Below the pieces are notes generated by a model that was given only the letters and a program-made list of their open reading frames with translations, searched no databases and was not told the DNA's origin. 64,000 nt of DNA, from NCBI RefSeq assembly GCF_009026145.1, contig NZ_WBUE01000014.1, positions 36,883 through 100,882 on the forward strand, read 5' to 3'. Made by a program: the position numbers and the translations under genes. Positions 47,743 through 56,764 of this stretch are shown here, piece after piece; positions within the stretch are counted from its first letter, which is position 1, and every line of letters begins with the position of its first letter. The DNA is from Hyphomicrobium sp. (GTDB lineage Bacteria > Pseudomonadota > Alphaproteobacteria > Rhizobiales > Hyphomicrobiaceae).

Positions 47743-48942
47743 ATGACGGTCGTGTCCACCGAGGGAAGGGGACGGGGCAGATTTCCCGTCTACTCGCTGC
47801 TCGTGTGCATCCTTGCCGCGCTTGCCGCGCTGGCTTTGCTCTACACACCGATCAGGAGCAAGCTCTACAAGATCGAGTACTGGACGGCCGACTGGCGCAC
47901 GGTGCTGCTCGCCGACAGCACCCCAGGCAAGCATCCGCGCATCGTCCTTGTCCTCTTCGATCCGGCCACCTTCGACGGCGGCGTCGTCTCCCCCATCCCG
48001 CGCGACATGCACGCGCAGGTGCTGTGGGGCCTCGCGGCGATGCAGCCGGCCGCCATCGGCCTCGACTTCTACTTCGTCGCCTCCCAGGGTGAGGCCAAGG
48101 ACGCGGCGATGCTCGATGCGCTGCATAAGATCGAGCGCCCCATCGTGCTCGGTGGCGTCGACCATCACACGACCGAGTTCGACCAAAGGCAGCTCGCCTA
48201 TCAAAAGAGTTTCCTTGCCGACGCCGGACGCCCAGTGGGCTACCTCGCCCTCGACTACGGTCCCGGCCACGTCGTGCGGCGGACCTCCGCACCGCTGGCG
48301 GACTCGCCCTTCCAGGAAAGCTTTGCACGCCAGATTGCCATGGCCGCCGGCGCAGAGCCCGCCGGGCCGGGAAGCTCGTCGGCGTCGATGCCCATCGCGT
48401 GGCTCAAGGGACCCGACAACGACACGGAGCCTTTCTTCAGGGTTTCGCCCAGGGATCTGCTGCCCGGCGCCGACGAGACGCGCCGGCAGGAAATCGCGCA
48501 GCGGGTCAAGGGCAACATCGTGATCACCGGCATTGCCATGCGCAACTCCGATGAGCACGACACCGCGCTCTCCGTGTGGACCGAGCGCAAGATGTTCGGC
48601 GCCATCATCCACGCCCACATCCTCGCCCAGCTCCTCGATGGCCGTTATTACTCCGAGCTCGATGGCCGCAGCGAGCTGATCGTGCTGCTTGCCGTCGGTC
48701 TCGGTGGCGTCATCCTCGGCTGGGCATTGCGCGACACGTACGCCCGCCTTTTGAATCTCGGCGTCGCAACGGCGGTTCTCGTCGGTATCGACGCGCTCTG
48801 CTACCTGAGCCTGCGGCTGGTGCTGCCGTTCACGCTGATGCTGAGCGTATGGTTCATCGGCGCCCTCGCGGGCCGGCACTTGCGCAAGCTCGCCCTGTGG
48901 GCGCGCGGCCGCGCCACGGCTCCCGTGCCGCAGACGGCCTGA
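47743..48942 (+). CDS. CHASE2-domain membrane protein without output domain
   Basis: CHASE2 is an extracytoplasmic sensory domain usually fused to adenylate cyclases, kinases or GGDEF proteins. Here one N-terminal helix (about residues 17-36) is followed by the CHASE2 region (about 40-300), with VLVLFDPATFDGGV, AAIGLDFYF and the MFGAIIHAHILAQLLDGRYY block near its end. Three C-terminal helices (about 303-385) follow, then only about 20 cytoplasmic residues. There is no enzymatic output domain, so signal transfer would need a partner. Confidence 0.85.
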   Translation: MTVVSTEGRGRGRFPVYSLLVCILAALAALALLYTPIRSKLYKIEYWTADWRTVLLADSTPGKHPRIVLVLFDPATFDGGVVSPIPRDMHAQVLWGLAAMQPAAIGLDFYFVASQGEAKDAAMLDALHKIERPIVLGGVDHHTTEFDQRQLAYQKSFLADAGRPVGYLALDYGPGHVVRRTSAPLADSPFQESFARQIAMAAGAEPAGPGSSSASMPIAWLKGPDNDTEPFFRVSPRDLLPGADETRRQEIAQRVKGNIVITGIAMRNSDEHDTALSVWTERKMFGAIIHAHILAQLLDGRYYSELDGRSELIVLLAVGLGGVILGWALRDTYARLLNLGVATAVLVGIDALCYLSLRLVLPFTLMLSVWFIGALAGRHLRKLALWARGRATAPVPQTA

Positions 48943-48945
48943 GGC

Positions 48946-49776
48946 TCACCACAGCAGATCAATCAGGAAGCGGAGCGAGACGCTGGCCAGGAAGGCGGCG
49001 AACGCCAGCTCCAGCGTGCGGCGCGGGATCTTGTGGGCAACGCGTACGCCGTAGGGCGCCGCCCGGACGCTCAAGGGGGCGACGATGGCCATCCCCAGCA
49101 GGTTCACGTAGCCGAGCGACAACGGCGGCAACCCTGCCGCGTCCCAACCCGCCCAAGCGAATCCGATGACGCCCGGTAAGGCAATGAGCGGGCCCACCCC
49201 GCTCGCCGTCGAAACGGCCTGCAGGATCGGCTTGCCATAGAGGGTGAGCAGCGGCACGACGAACGTGGCGCCGCCGATGCTCATCAGAGTCGAAATGAGA
49301 CCGATGAGCAGAGCGGCCAGTTCCGGCCATGGAAACGGCGGCACATGATCGCCGAGCCGCCAATCCTCACGCCCGAACGCCATCTTGGCGGCAATGAGCG
49401 ATGCGGCGATCACCCATACCCATTTGAGGGCATCGCCGCTGGACACCTTGGCCGTGAGGGCACCGATGACGACGCCGGCGACGACGAACGGGGCCACCCG
49501 CTTCAACAGCGGCAGGTCGACCGAGCCGCGCGCCCGGTGCCCCGCGAACGACTTGAGCGAGGTCGGCACGATGATGGCGAGCGTCGTGCCGAGCACGAGA
49601 TGCATGCGCACGCCGGGCTCGACGTCGAGCACGCGGAATACTTCGTAGAGGACGGGGACGAGCACGCCACCCCCGCCGATGCCGAGCAGCCCGGCAAGAA
49701 ACCCGGCGATGACCCCGGCCGCGAGCAGTGCGATGATGAGCAGCGCGACCTCGCCCACGGGAAGACCGAGGTCCAT
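48946..49776 (-). CDS. TauE/SafE-family anion exporter (sulfite exporter-like)
   Basis: This inner-membrane protein of 276 residues has about eight helices in two related halves. The family motifs are GIGGGGVLVPVLYEVF in the first half and SIGGATFVVPLLTLYG in the second. Members export sulfite, sulfoacetate or other organic anions, although the substrate here cannot be deduced. A sulfite exporter would suit a sulfur-oxidising bacterium, but soxYZ lie 48 kb away. It follows dusA by 13 nt on the same strand. Confidence 0.87.
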   Translation of the reverse strand: MDLGLPVGEVALLIIALLAAGVIAGFLAGLLGIGGGGVLVPVLYEVFRVLDVEPGVRMHLVLGTTLAIIVPTSLKSFAGHRARGSVDLPLLKRVAPFVVAGVVIGALTAKVSSGDALKWVWVIAASLIAAKMAFGREDWRLGDHVPPFPWPELAALLIGLISTLMSIGGATFVVPLLTLYGKPILQAVSTASGVGPLIALPGVIGFAWAGWDAAGLPPLSLGYVNLLGMAIVAPLSVRAAPYGVRVAHKIPRRTLELAFAAFLASVSLRFLIDLLW

Positions 49777-49789
49777 CGCTTGCCGGCTC

Positions 49790-50785
49790 CTATTCCGCCG
49801 CCAGCGAGCGCCAGGCCGGCTCGGCGATTGAAGCGGCCTCGAGCAGCGTCGCCAGCCCGGCACCTTCGCGCGGCGCATGTTCGCTCAGGTGCCGGCGAAA
49901 GGCGCGGGCGCGCGGCTCGCCGTGATAGAGCCCGAGCACGTGGCGGACGACGTTGTTGAGCCGGCCGCCGGCGGCGAGGTGGCGCTCGATGTGGGGGATG
50001 ATCCTCTCGATCGCCTGCCGCCGCGTTACCACCTCGGCACTGGCATCGAAGAAGCGGCGGTCGGCCTCGGCGAGGATGTACGGCGTCTGATACGCCGCGC
50101 GCCCGAGCATCACGCCGTCGACATGCTGCAAATGCGCGGCCGCCGCGTCGAGGTCGGTAATGCCGCCGTTGATGACGATGGTCAGCTCTGGTCGCGCCGC
50201 CTTGAGGCGATAGACGCGCGCATAGTCGAGCGGCGGCACCTCGCGGTTCTGCTTCGGCGACAACCCCTGCAGCCATGCCTTGCGCGCGTGCACGATGAAA
50301 GTGCGGCACCCGGCGCCGGCTACGACTTCGACGAAGCGCTGCAGGTCACTTTCGCTGTCCTGCTCGTCGATGCCGATGCGGCACTTGACGGTGACCGGGA
50401 CTTTGACGCGGTCCTGCATGGCCGCGATGCAGGCGGCAACCAGCTCCGGCTCCGCCATGAGGCAGGCGCCGAAGCGGCCCTCCTGTACACGGTCCGAGGG
50501 GCAGCCGACGTTGAGGTTGATCTCGTCGTAGCCGAAGCCTTCGCCGATGGCGGCGGCCTCGGCGAGCGCGATGGGGTCGGAGCCGCCGAGTTGCAGGGCG
50601 ACCGGGTGCTCGATATCGCTCATGCCGAGCAGGCGCGTGCGATCACCATGGAGGATCGCCGGGCCGGTGACCATCTCGGTATAGAGCAGCGCATGCCGCG
50701 TCAGCTGGCGGTGGAAGACGCGGCAATGCCGGTCTGTCCAGTCCATCATCGGAGCGACGCAGAACCTGTGCGGCTGATAGGCCAC
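49790..50785 (-). CDS. dusA: tRNA-dihydrouridine synthase A
   Basis: This FMN enzyme reduces uridines 20 and 20a in the tRNA D-loop with NADPH. The TIM-barrel FMN site opens with RFCVAPMMDWTDRHCR, the catalytic Cys is in INLNVGCPSDRVQEGRFGACLM, and HARKAWLQGLSPKQNR is the DusA-type loop. A GTG at 50785 is preferred, with GAGAAG upstream. An in-frame ATG at 50824 would add 13 odd residues that may have been supplied by a neighbouring insertion. The 5' end of dusA is a known integration target, and an integrase remnant lies immediately upstream. Confidence 0.92.
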   Translation of the reverse strand: MAYQPHRFCVAPMMDWTDRHCRVFHRQLTRHALLYTEMVTGPAILHGDRTRLLGMSDIEHPVALQLGGSDPIALAEAAAIGEGFGYDEINLNVGCPSDRVQEGRFGACLMAEPELVAACIAAMQDRVKVPVTVKCRIGIDEQDSESDLQRFVEVVAGAGCRTFIVHARKAWLQGLSPKQNREVPPLDYARVYRLKAARPELTIVINGGITDLDAAAAHLQHVDGVMLGRAAYQTPYILAEADRRFFDASAEVVTRRQAIERIIPHIERHLAAGGRLNNVVRHVLGLYHGEPRARAFRRHLSEHAPREGAGLATLLEAASIAEPAWRSLAAE

Positions 50786-50922
50786 GTGCTTCTCTCTTCT
50801 CTCAGTGTGCACGGACGAGAACATGCACTAATTTGTTCGCATCCGTTCTCATCTCTACCCACCTTTTCGCATCTTCCGTGGGCACGATTTGTGCACGCCC
50901 GCCGGAACCCAACTTATCCGCC

Positions 50923-51134
50923 TTGGCAGCCTTCGATAAGCTACCCTCGGGGCGTTGGCGAGCGCAGGTCCGTCGCAAGGGTCAACATGCCTCGCGCACC
51001 TTCCGGCTCAAGTCGGAAGCGGAGGCCTGGATCACTGAGGCCGAGGGCAAGATCAGCCGCGGCAAAAGTGTCGATGGGTCGTGGTCGATCCCACGACGAC
51101 TTTCAGCTTCATCATCGAATTACCGACGCCGTAG
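50923..51134 (+). pseudogene. Remnant of a tyrosine integrase (N-terminal fragment)
   Basis: From TTG 50923 the frame reads AAFDKLPSGRWRAQVRRKG and then RTFRLKSEAEAWITEAEGKI, a typical N-terminal arm-binding region of phage or island integrases. After GKSVD (to 51075) the frame breaks. The hexamer GTCGAT recurs 14 bp later (51070-51075 and 51084-51089). Beyond the second copy a shifted frame resumes with PTTTFSFIIEL and stops at 51134. No core-binding or catalytic domain with the R-H-R-Y residues remains, so the gene is dead. Its place beside the dusA 5' end suggests a dusA-targeting element. Confidence 0.7.
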
Positions 51135-51164
51135 GGAATCGTTCTCGGTGGCTACCGACAAGAG

Positions 51165-52373
51165 CTATTCATGCCGGAGCGCCTCGATCGGGTTCAGTCG
51201 TGCGGCCTGACGGGCGGGGAAGTAGCCGAACACGATGCCGACTAGGGCCGAGAACGTAAATGCAAGCAGCACGATGCTCGGGTCGACAGTGAACGGTACC
51301 TGCAAGATCGTAGTGCCGAGCAGGGCAAGGCTTAGCCCCAGGATGATGCCGATCACCCCTCCGAACAGCGACAGCACGATCCCCTCGGCGAGAAATTGCG
51401 CCAGCACTTGCCGTTCCAGGGCGCCGATCGCAAGGCGAATGCCTATTTCGCGCGTCCGTTCTGTCACGGACACGAGCATGATATTCATGATGCCGATTCC
51501 GCCGACGATCAGACTGACTGCTGCGACCGCCCCCAAGAGGCCCGTCAATATTGAGGCGGTGCCAGTCGTGGCCTGCACGATCTGCTTCATGTCAGCTACT
51601 GAAAAGTCGTCTTCTTTGCCGGACGTGATGTTTCTGCGCTCGCGCAGCAGCGCTTCGATATTTGCCTGCAACCTCGCCATGTCGACGCCGTCGTTCGCCG
51701 AAACCATAATGCGAGCGATGTCGGTATTGCCGGCGATGCGCCTCTGAAACGTGCGCAACGGCATCAGCACCGTATCGTCCTGGTCCGTCCCGAAGCTCGA
51801 CTGGCCCTTGGCTTCCAGGAGGCCGGTCACTTCGCAGGATACCTTCCCGACGCGGATAATGCGTCCGATGGGATTGCCGCCCCCGAACAACTTCGTTCGA
51901 ACGGTCGTGCCTATGATGCATGCAGCGCGTCCACCCCTGATCTCGCCATCGACGAACGTACGGCCCGCGTCCAGTGCCCAGTCTTGTGCGATGAAATAGT
52001 CATTGTCGGTGCCCGAGATCGATACGATGCGGTTCTCCGTTGCGGCAACGACGGTGGTTGACTGTTGGGCCAGTGGCGCGACTGCCTTGACGCCTGAGAG
52101 CTGGTTCTTCATGGCGTCGATATCGCGGCTGTTAAACGGCTTGGCGTCCGAACTCACGCGCCCGGGGCCGAATTGGCCGGGATTGACCATGAGAAGGTTA
52201 GAACCGAGCTTTGCGAGATCCGCGGAGACCTTGGCCGTGGCTCCATTGCCTATTGTGACCATGGCGATTACCGCACCGACGCCGATCACGATACCCAGCA
52301 CAGTCAGCAGGGAGCGCAGGGCATTTCGCCCAAGCGCCTGAACTGCCAGCCGAAGCATTTCGAGAAGCATCAC
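51165..52373 (-). CDS. MacB-type ABC transporter permease
   Basis: This permease subunit of 402 residues has one N-terminal helix (about 22-42), a large periplasmic MacB_PCD domain (about 45-270) and three C-terminal helices (about 275-390) containing GIGIMNIMLVSVTERTREIGIR, noted by its start GIGIMNIMLVSV. Unlike E. coli MacB, the ATPase is a separate protein encoded by the preceding gene, with a 4-nt overlap. Such systems export peptides, lipoproteins or toxins with a MacA-like adaptor and TolC. No TolC-like gene is adjacent. Confidence 0.88.
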   Translation of the reverse strand: MMLLEMLRLAVQALGRNALRSLLTVLGIVIGVGAVIAMVTIGNGATAKVSADLAKLGSNLLMVNPGQFGPGRVSSDAKPFNSRDIDAMKNQLSGVKAVAPLAQQSTTVVAATENRIVSISGTDNDYFIAQDWALDAGRTFVDGEIRGGRAACIIGTTVRTKLFGGGNPIGRIIRVGKVSCEVTGLLEAKGQSSFGTDQDDTVLMPLRTFQRRIAGNTDIARIMVSANDGVDMARLQANIEALLRERRNITSGKEDDFSVADMKQIVQATTGTASILTGLLGAVAAVSLIVGGIGIMNIMLVSVTERTREIGIRLAIGALERQVLAQFLAEGIVLSLFGGVIGIILGLSLALLGTTILQVPFTVDPSIVLLAFTFSALVGIVFGYFPARQAARLNPIEALRHE

Positions 52374-53089
52374 ACGCTTTGCTTGTTGAGGACATCGCTT
52401 TCGATGCGACCATCTACGAAACGGATGACGCGCTGAGCGTAGGCGGCGATATCCTGCTCGTGAGTGACCATTACCACCGTAATGCCGTCGTTTCGGTTGA
52501 GGCTGGTGACGAGTTCCATAATCTCGATGCTGGTCCGCGTATCGAGGTTGCCGGTCGGCTCATCGGCGAGCAGCACTTCCGGCGAGGTGACGATGGCACG
52601 GGCGATGGCGACCCGTTGTTGCTGGCCGCCCGACAACTCGGCTGACGTATGACTGCCGCGGTGGGCCAAGCCCACTTGTTCGAGAGCTTTGGCCGCGAGC
52701 CGGTGTCTTTCACCGGATGTAATTCCCCGGTAGACGAGAGGAAGCTCGACGTTTTCCAGCGCCGTCGTGCGGGGCAGAAGGTTGAATCCCTGGAACACAA
52801 ACCCGAGGAAGTAGCGTCGTATTAAGGCCCGCTGATCGCGCGGTAGGCGTCCGACCTCGCGGCCGTGGAACAGGTGATCACCGCTGCTCGGCGCGTCGAG
52901 ACAGCCAAGAATGTTCATCGCCGTCGACTTACCTGAACCGGAAGGCCCCATGATCGCGACGAACTCTCCCGTCGCGATTTGAAGATCGACGCCAGCCAGC
53001 GCGTGGACAGCACCAGTTCCAATTCCGAATGTCCGCGTCACTTTGCGGAACTCGATGAGCGCCGGATCGGCAGGGGCCTTCTGCAGCAT
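52370..53089 (-). CDS. MacB/LolD-type ABC transporter ATP-binding protein
   Basis: This ATPase of 239 residues powers the adjacent permease. Walker A is GPSGSGKSTAMNILG, the signature is LSGGQQQRVAIARAI, Walker B is LLADEPTGNLD, and the switch His is in MVTHEQDIA. The GCLDAPSSGD-type loop after Walker A is typical of the MacB/LolD/FtsE group. It overlaps the permease gene by 4 nt and follows the adaptor gene by 7 nt, forming a three-gene export operon. Confidence 0.92.
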   Translation of the reverse strand: MLQKAPADPALIEFRKVTRTFGIGTGAVHALAGVDLQIATGEFVAIMGPSGSGKSTAMNILGCLDAPSSGDHLFHGREVGRLPRDQRALIRRYFLGFVFQGFNLLPRTTALENVELPLVYRGITSGERHRLAAKALEQVGLAHRGSHTSAELSGGQQQRVAIARAIVTSPEVLLADEPTGNLDTRTSIEIMELVTSLNRNDGITVVMVTHEQDIAAYAQRVIRFVDGRIESDVLNKQSV

Positions 53090-53096
53090 GGCCCCG

Positions 53097-54371
53097 TCAC
53101 TTTGTCGATTGGATGTTATCGACGATCACGGGATCGCCCGGGTGCAACTCGTCGCCGAGCACCTCAGTGCGCTTGCCGTCGCTCGAGCCGATAACGATCT
53201 CGACACTCTGGGGTGCGCCGTCGCGCAACACCCACACAGTGCGGTTGGGACCGGTTTCCTCGCGGGCGCTGACGCGGCGCATGGCAGGGGGACCTGGCAT
53301 CAAGCGATTGAGCAAACTTCTCTGCTCGCTGGAAGACGAGGCCGGAGGCGAATAACGAAGCGCGGAATTGGCAATAAGAAGCGCATCCTGAATCTCCGCA
53401 GTCTTGATTTCGGCCGTCGCCGTCATGCCGGGACGCAGCAACAGTTCGGCGTTGTCAATTGTGAGAACGCCTTTGTAGGTGACGACGCCCGACACAGTTT
53501 CGGAAGCGAAACGGACGTCGCGAATAACAGCCGGGAACTTACGGTCAGGATATGCATCAACGGAGAACGTTGCTTTTTGGCCAGCCATCACCTTACCCAC
53601 ATCTGCCTCATCGATGTCGACCTGCAGCTCCATCTTCTTCAGATCCTGGGCGATGGTGAAGAGGGTCGAGGCCTGCAGCGTAGTGGCGACCGTTGAGCCG
53701 GGATCGATATTCCGATTGAGCACAATGCCCGTGATCGGCGAGGTGATCGTCGCCTTGGTCAAGTTCGTCTCGTTGAGGGCGAGGTCTGCCTCCGCGATGC
53801 CGACATCGGCACGCGTGCTGTCCAGCGCGGCCTTGGCCCGATCAAGGGCAGCCTGCGCAGCATCGAGGTCCTGGATCGACGCGACATGCTTTTCGGCGAG
53901 CGCCCGTTTGCGTGAAAATTCACGCTCTTTTTCCGTGACCGTTGCCTGAGCCTCGGTCACCTTCGCTTTGGCCGACGCCAACTTGGCGCGTGAATTGTCA
54001 GCGCTCGCCTTCAGCTTGTCAGTGTCGAGCACCGCCAGGACCTGACCGGCGGTGACGGCGTCGTTGTAGTCGACGTTGACCTTGCGCACCGTGCCCGAGA
54101 GTTCGCTCGAAATGTCGACCTTGGTGGTGGGCTGCACAGACCCTGTCGCCGTGACGGTGACCAGCAGGTTGCCGCGCGTTGCCGGATCGGTGACGTAACT
54201 GGTATCTTCGGGACTGCTGCGCAACAATGCGGCGGCCCAGACAGCAAGCCCTAAGATCCCCAGCAATGCAGACCATTTCAGCGCTCGCGGGAAAAGTTGA
54301 CGTGCGCGCGCCGAAGTGGCCAGGAGAGCGTCGATATCGGTAGGGAGGCGTCGCTGCTCCGGCTTGCTCAT
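53097..54371 (-). CDS. MacA-type periplasmic adaptor (HlyD/RND adaptor family)
   Basis: This is a membrane-fusion protein of 424 residues. One N-terminal helix (about 33-50) anchors it, and then come a lipoyl half-motif (TATGSVQPTTKVDIS), a long alpha-helical hairpin (about 110-190) and the second lipoyl half ending in ITSPITGIVLNR. A beta-barrel and membrane-proximal domain complete the C-terminal third. It would bridge the ABC permease to an outer-membrane channel. ATG 54371 (MSKPEQRRLP) is preferred over an in-frame codon 45 nt upstream. It is the first gene of the operon. Confidence 0.9.
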   Translation of the reverse strand: MSKPEQRRLPTDIDALLATSARARQLFPRALKWSALLGILGLAVWAAALLRSSPEDTSYVTDPATRGNLLVTVTATGSVQPTTKVDISSELSGTVRKVNVDYNDAVTAGQVLAVLDTDKLKASADNSRAKLASAKAKVTEAQATVTEKEREFSRKRALAEKHVASIQDLDAAQAALDRAKAALDSTRADVGIAEADLALNETNLTKATITSPITGIVLNRNIDPGSTVATTLQASTLFTIAQDLKKMELQVDIDEADVGKVMAGQKATFSVDAYPDRKFPAVIRDVRFASETVSGVVTYKGVLTIDNAELLLRPGMTATAEIKTAEIQDALLIANSALRYSPPASSSSEQRSLLNRLMPGPPAMRRVSAREETGPNRTVWVLRDGAPQSVEIVIGSSDGKRTEVLGDELHPGDPVIVDNIQSTK

Positions 54372-54928
54372 CAATCGGCCATTGGCGATCAGGTGATGCT
54401 GCAAGAGTGGGGGCACCCGGTTTCCCGGTTACAACATTCTGTTTCCAAACATTTCCCCCTGTGGCCGGTTTGTGTCGAAACGTTGCTGCCAGGCGCCCCG
54501 GAGCAGTCCTAGACCGGACTCCACACTCGGCGTGCTTTGAGTGTCTGCCTGCTGGCAATGTCGAGCACCGGGGACGTCCCTTACCGGAGACTACAGTGGT
54601 GGAAATCGGTTTTTGCTGCGTCGGGACGCCGCCCTGTGACCGAACGGAGAAATCTTATTGCATAAGGTTTCCCGTCGCAGTGAGCCAATGCGCATCACCG
54701 GTCGATTATGACGGGCCCGGAATGCGAGATTGCATGCGCGAGAAGCGATACCACGGTCATTGCTGAGATGCCTTGCGTGGACGTGCGCAACATTTCTACG
54801 CTCCGCATGCGCAGGATAGACCGCTCGCCGAGATACTCCGTTACAATTCAGCGGCTTTAGGCCCCAATTCAGCCGCACCGGAGTTCCCATCCGGCCCTTT
54901 AGTCTGCATCAGGTTTCACTACATTCGG
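54372..54928. other. Long intergenic region between divergent adaptor and NTF2-like genes
   Basis: This 557-bp stretch has lower GC than the core and no convincing gene. Short frames here show neither a Shine-Dalgarno nor family features. One palindrome, TGTTTCCAAACA at 54440-54451, sits about 70 nt upstream of the adaptor start and could be an operator for the export operon. Confidence 0.5.
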
Positions 54929-55462
54929 ATGGGTCAAATGATCGACGATGAACTGAGTGCGAATAGGAGGATCATCGATGGTCTTTTTATTCACGCACAG
55001 CGGCGTGATGCCTTGGGATTCCTCAGCCTGTATGCAGCGGACGCGCGTCTCATCGATCCCGTGCTCGGATGCTTGTCGGGGTCGAGGCTGACGACGTTTC
55101 TTCACAGACTATTTGCAACGTTGCGCCAGTTCGATGCGGAATACGCTGTCGAAGATGTCGGTCTCCGCTCATCAAGAATTCGCGTTACACTCCGTGCTAG
55201 GCGCGAGAATGCGCGGAAGCGGGAGCGCTTGGAGGTAGAAGCGCACCTGATCACCAGAGATGGCATCATCGTCTCGCACGAGGTCGAATTCGATATCGCC
55301 CGTTGGGCACGCATCATGCTGCCAGGCGAGAAGTGCGGTTGGCGAATCTATCCGGGATGGCGGCGACGCCTTGCGGACATCGCGGGCAGGCACTTTCTGG
55401 AGCGCAGCAATCGACGGGCAGAATGCACCCTCCCACGCTCAACGGTAGCATGCCCGCGTTGA
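54929..55462 (+). CDS. NTF2-like (SnoaL-type) domain protein, 177 aa
   Basis: The N-terminal 130 residues resemble the NTF2-like cone-shaped fold: RRIIDGLFIHAQRRDALGFL is the first helix pair, LYAADARLIDPVLGCLSG the entrance to the cavity, followed by alternating strands up to HEVEFDIARW. Members serve as small enzymes or ligand-binding proteins. No catalytic residues can be named. The C-terminal 40 residues are Arg-rich. ATG 54929 is chosen because the part from 54773 is not fold-like. ATG 54938 is also possible. Confidence 0.6.
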   Translation: MGQMIDDELSANRRIIDGLFIHAQRRDALGFLSLYAADARLIDPVLGCLSGSRLTTFLHRLFATLRQFDAEYAVEDVGLRSSRIRVTLRARRENARKRERLEVEAHLITRDGIIVSHEVEFDIARWARIMLPGEKCGWRIYPGWRRRLADIAGRHFLERSNRRAECTLPRSTVACPR

Positions 55463-55549
55463 TCCGTGCCTCGGCCCTCGCCTTCGTCGCTCTCGGTTTG
55501 ATCGTGATCAAGACTGCACATTGACCGACATCGAACTTTCCGTGGCTCG

Positions 55550-55579
55550 AACTGGGCCCGACGGCTGTCGGGCCCAGTT
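55550..55579. terminator. 13-bp perfect hairpin between convergent genes
   Basis: AACTGGGCCCGAC (55550-55562) pairs perfectly with GTCGGGCCCAGTT (55567-55579) around the tetraloop GGCT. It lies between the NTF2-like gene and the convergent porin gene. The T-run after the plus-strand stem is short (TTTCC), so it is a strong but imperfect terminator candidate usable from either side. Confidence 0.6.
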
Positions 55580-55661
55580 TCCTTCTCGGAAAGCGAAAGC
55601 GGTTCCACGAATGCCCTAACGCCGAAGCGAGCCCCGGACGGGTACGGGGTCCCGTTCTCCA

Positions 55662-56492
55662 TCAGGGGAGAGTTACCTTGGCGCTGAATACGAACCGCTC
55701 GTCGCAGTGCGAATTGATGCAAGTCAAAGTGTCCGAGAGTGGGTTGGACGCGCCATCCGTGTCCCAGTAACGGAAGTCGAAGGTGAGCTTCTCGACCCCG
55801 AGGGAAAGTCCGGCGTTCCAGTACCAATAGTTGTCGAAGCCATTGGCGACTAGGAAGGCATTGTCCTCGGCTGTCTGATAGCCGACGACTGCATTAACGG
55901 TCGGCGTGAAGGGACCAACGGCATGGAACGTGTAGCCCGCGTTGCCTTCAAGCGTCCAGACCGGCCCGGTTCCGACTGAGTAATCCCAGGCGTAATAGAC
56001 GGTGCCGCCCACGGTCATATTCGTGACGGGCGCCACAGTGGCACCGGCCTTTAATTCCCAATAGCCAATCCCGGGAAGGTCGATACCCGGATTCCAGTTC
56101 TGCCCGGGGTAGCTGTAATAGAGAATGCCAAAGTCGAACGTTGCGGGCCCCCAAACGGGTTTAAGCCCAGCGTAATAGTCGATCTCAACCTGCGCAGGGC
56201 TCCCCACCGCCTCAAGGTCGAGACCCGAGGACCAGACACCGGCGTAAAAGATCCCGTAGCCAATATCGATCGAGCCCTGCACGGTGGGATCGTTGTCTGT
56301 CTGGCTAATACCGCGGAACACGTAGTCCGAGGTTCCAGTGAGCGTGAAAGAGTAGGTGAACTTCCTGCTCTCTTCGGCCGGCGCAGACTTGACGACCTCG
56401 TAACCGTCGGCGCGCGCGTCGGAACTCGCTGCAACGGCAGCGGCCATGAGAGCTGCGGCTGTGATCAGTGCTAGACGACTCTTTATGTTCAT
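55662..56492 (-). CDS. TorF-family putative porin
   Basis: This outer-membrane beta-barrel protein of 276 residues belongs to the TIGR02001/TorF group. A signal peptide of about 28 residues ends near DARADG. The family block TGTSDYVFRGISQTDNDPTVQG is followed by alternating aromatic strands (GIFYAGVWSSGLD, YYAGLKPVWG, FDFGILYYSYPG, WELKAGATV). The protein ends in a terminal strand FVFSAKVTLP, and a Cys pair (TCINSHC) lies in a late loop. The Shine-Dalgarno is GGGGGAG. The substrate is unknown. Confidence 0.87.
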   Translation of the reverse strand: MNIKSRLALITAAALMAAAVAASSDARADGYEVVKSAPAEESRKFTYSFTLTGTSDYVFRGISQTDNDPTVQGSIDIGYGIFYAGVWSSGLDLEAVGSPAQVEIDYYAGLKPVWGPATFDFGILYYSYPGQNWNPGIDLPGIGYWELKAGATVAPVTNMTVGGTVYYAWDYSVGTGPVWTLEGNAGYTFHAVGPFTPTVNAVVGYQTAEDNAFLVANGFDNYWYWNAGLSLGVEKLTFDFRYWDTDGASNPLSDTLTCINSHCDERFVFSAKVTLP

Positions 56493-56764
56493 CCTCGAAC
56501 TCCCCCATCCCCTGGCAAAGCGCGTGATCTAAATGCGGACCACTTGTGGACCGTATGTGGACCACGAACTTAAACTCCATCCGAATCGAAGCCGCAACGC
56601 GATCCGTGAATCTAAGCCATTGATTTCTATGTTATGGTGCGCGTCAGCAACGCTGCCACCAAATCTATTGATATTTTTGTCTCGTGGTTGGCTTTGGTCT
56701 ATCGCGTAGGGGCACGGGGGCATGTGTGCGGGGGACAATTCGATGTCCGTCCCGATCCGGGTGA

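Noticed and set aside
50806..50897. TGTGCACG repeated at 50806 and 50890 as a possible att pair
   Set aside because: The 8-bp repeat contains a palindromic core and is too short to call an attachment site. The expected att core would lie in the dusA coding start.
55452..55524. Hydrophobic 24-residue peptide after the NTF2-like gene
   Set aside because: Has a membrane-like helix but no Shine-Dalgarno and no supporting context. Kept out of the gene list.
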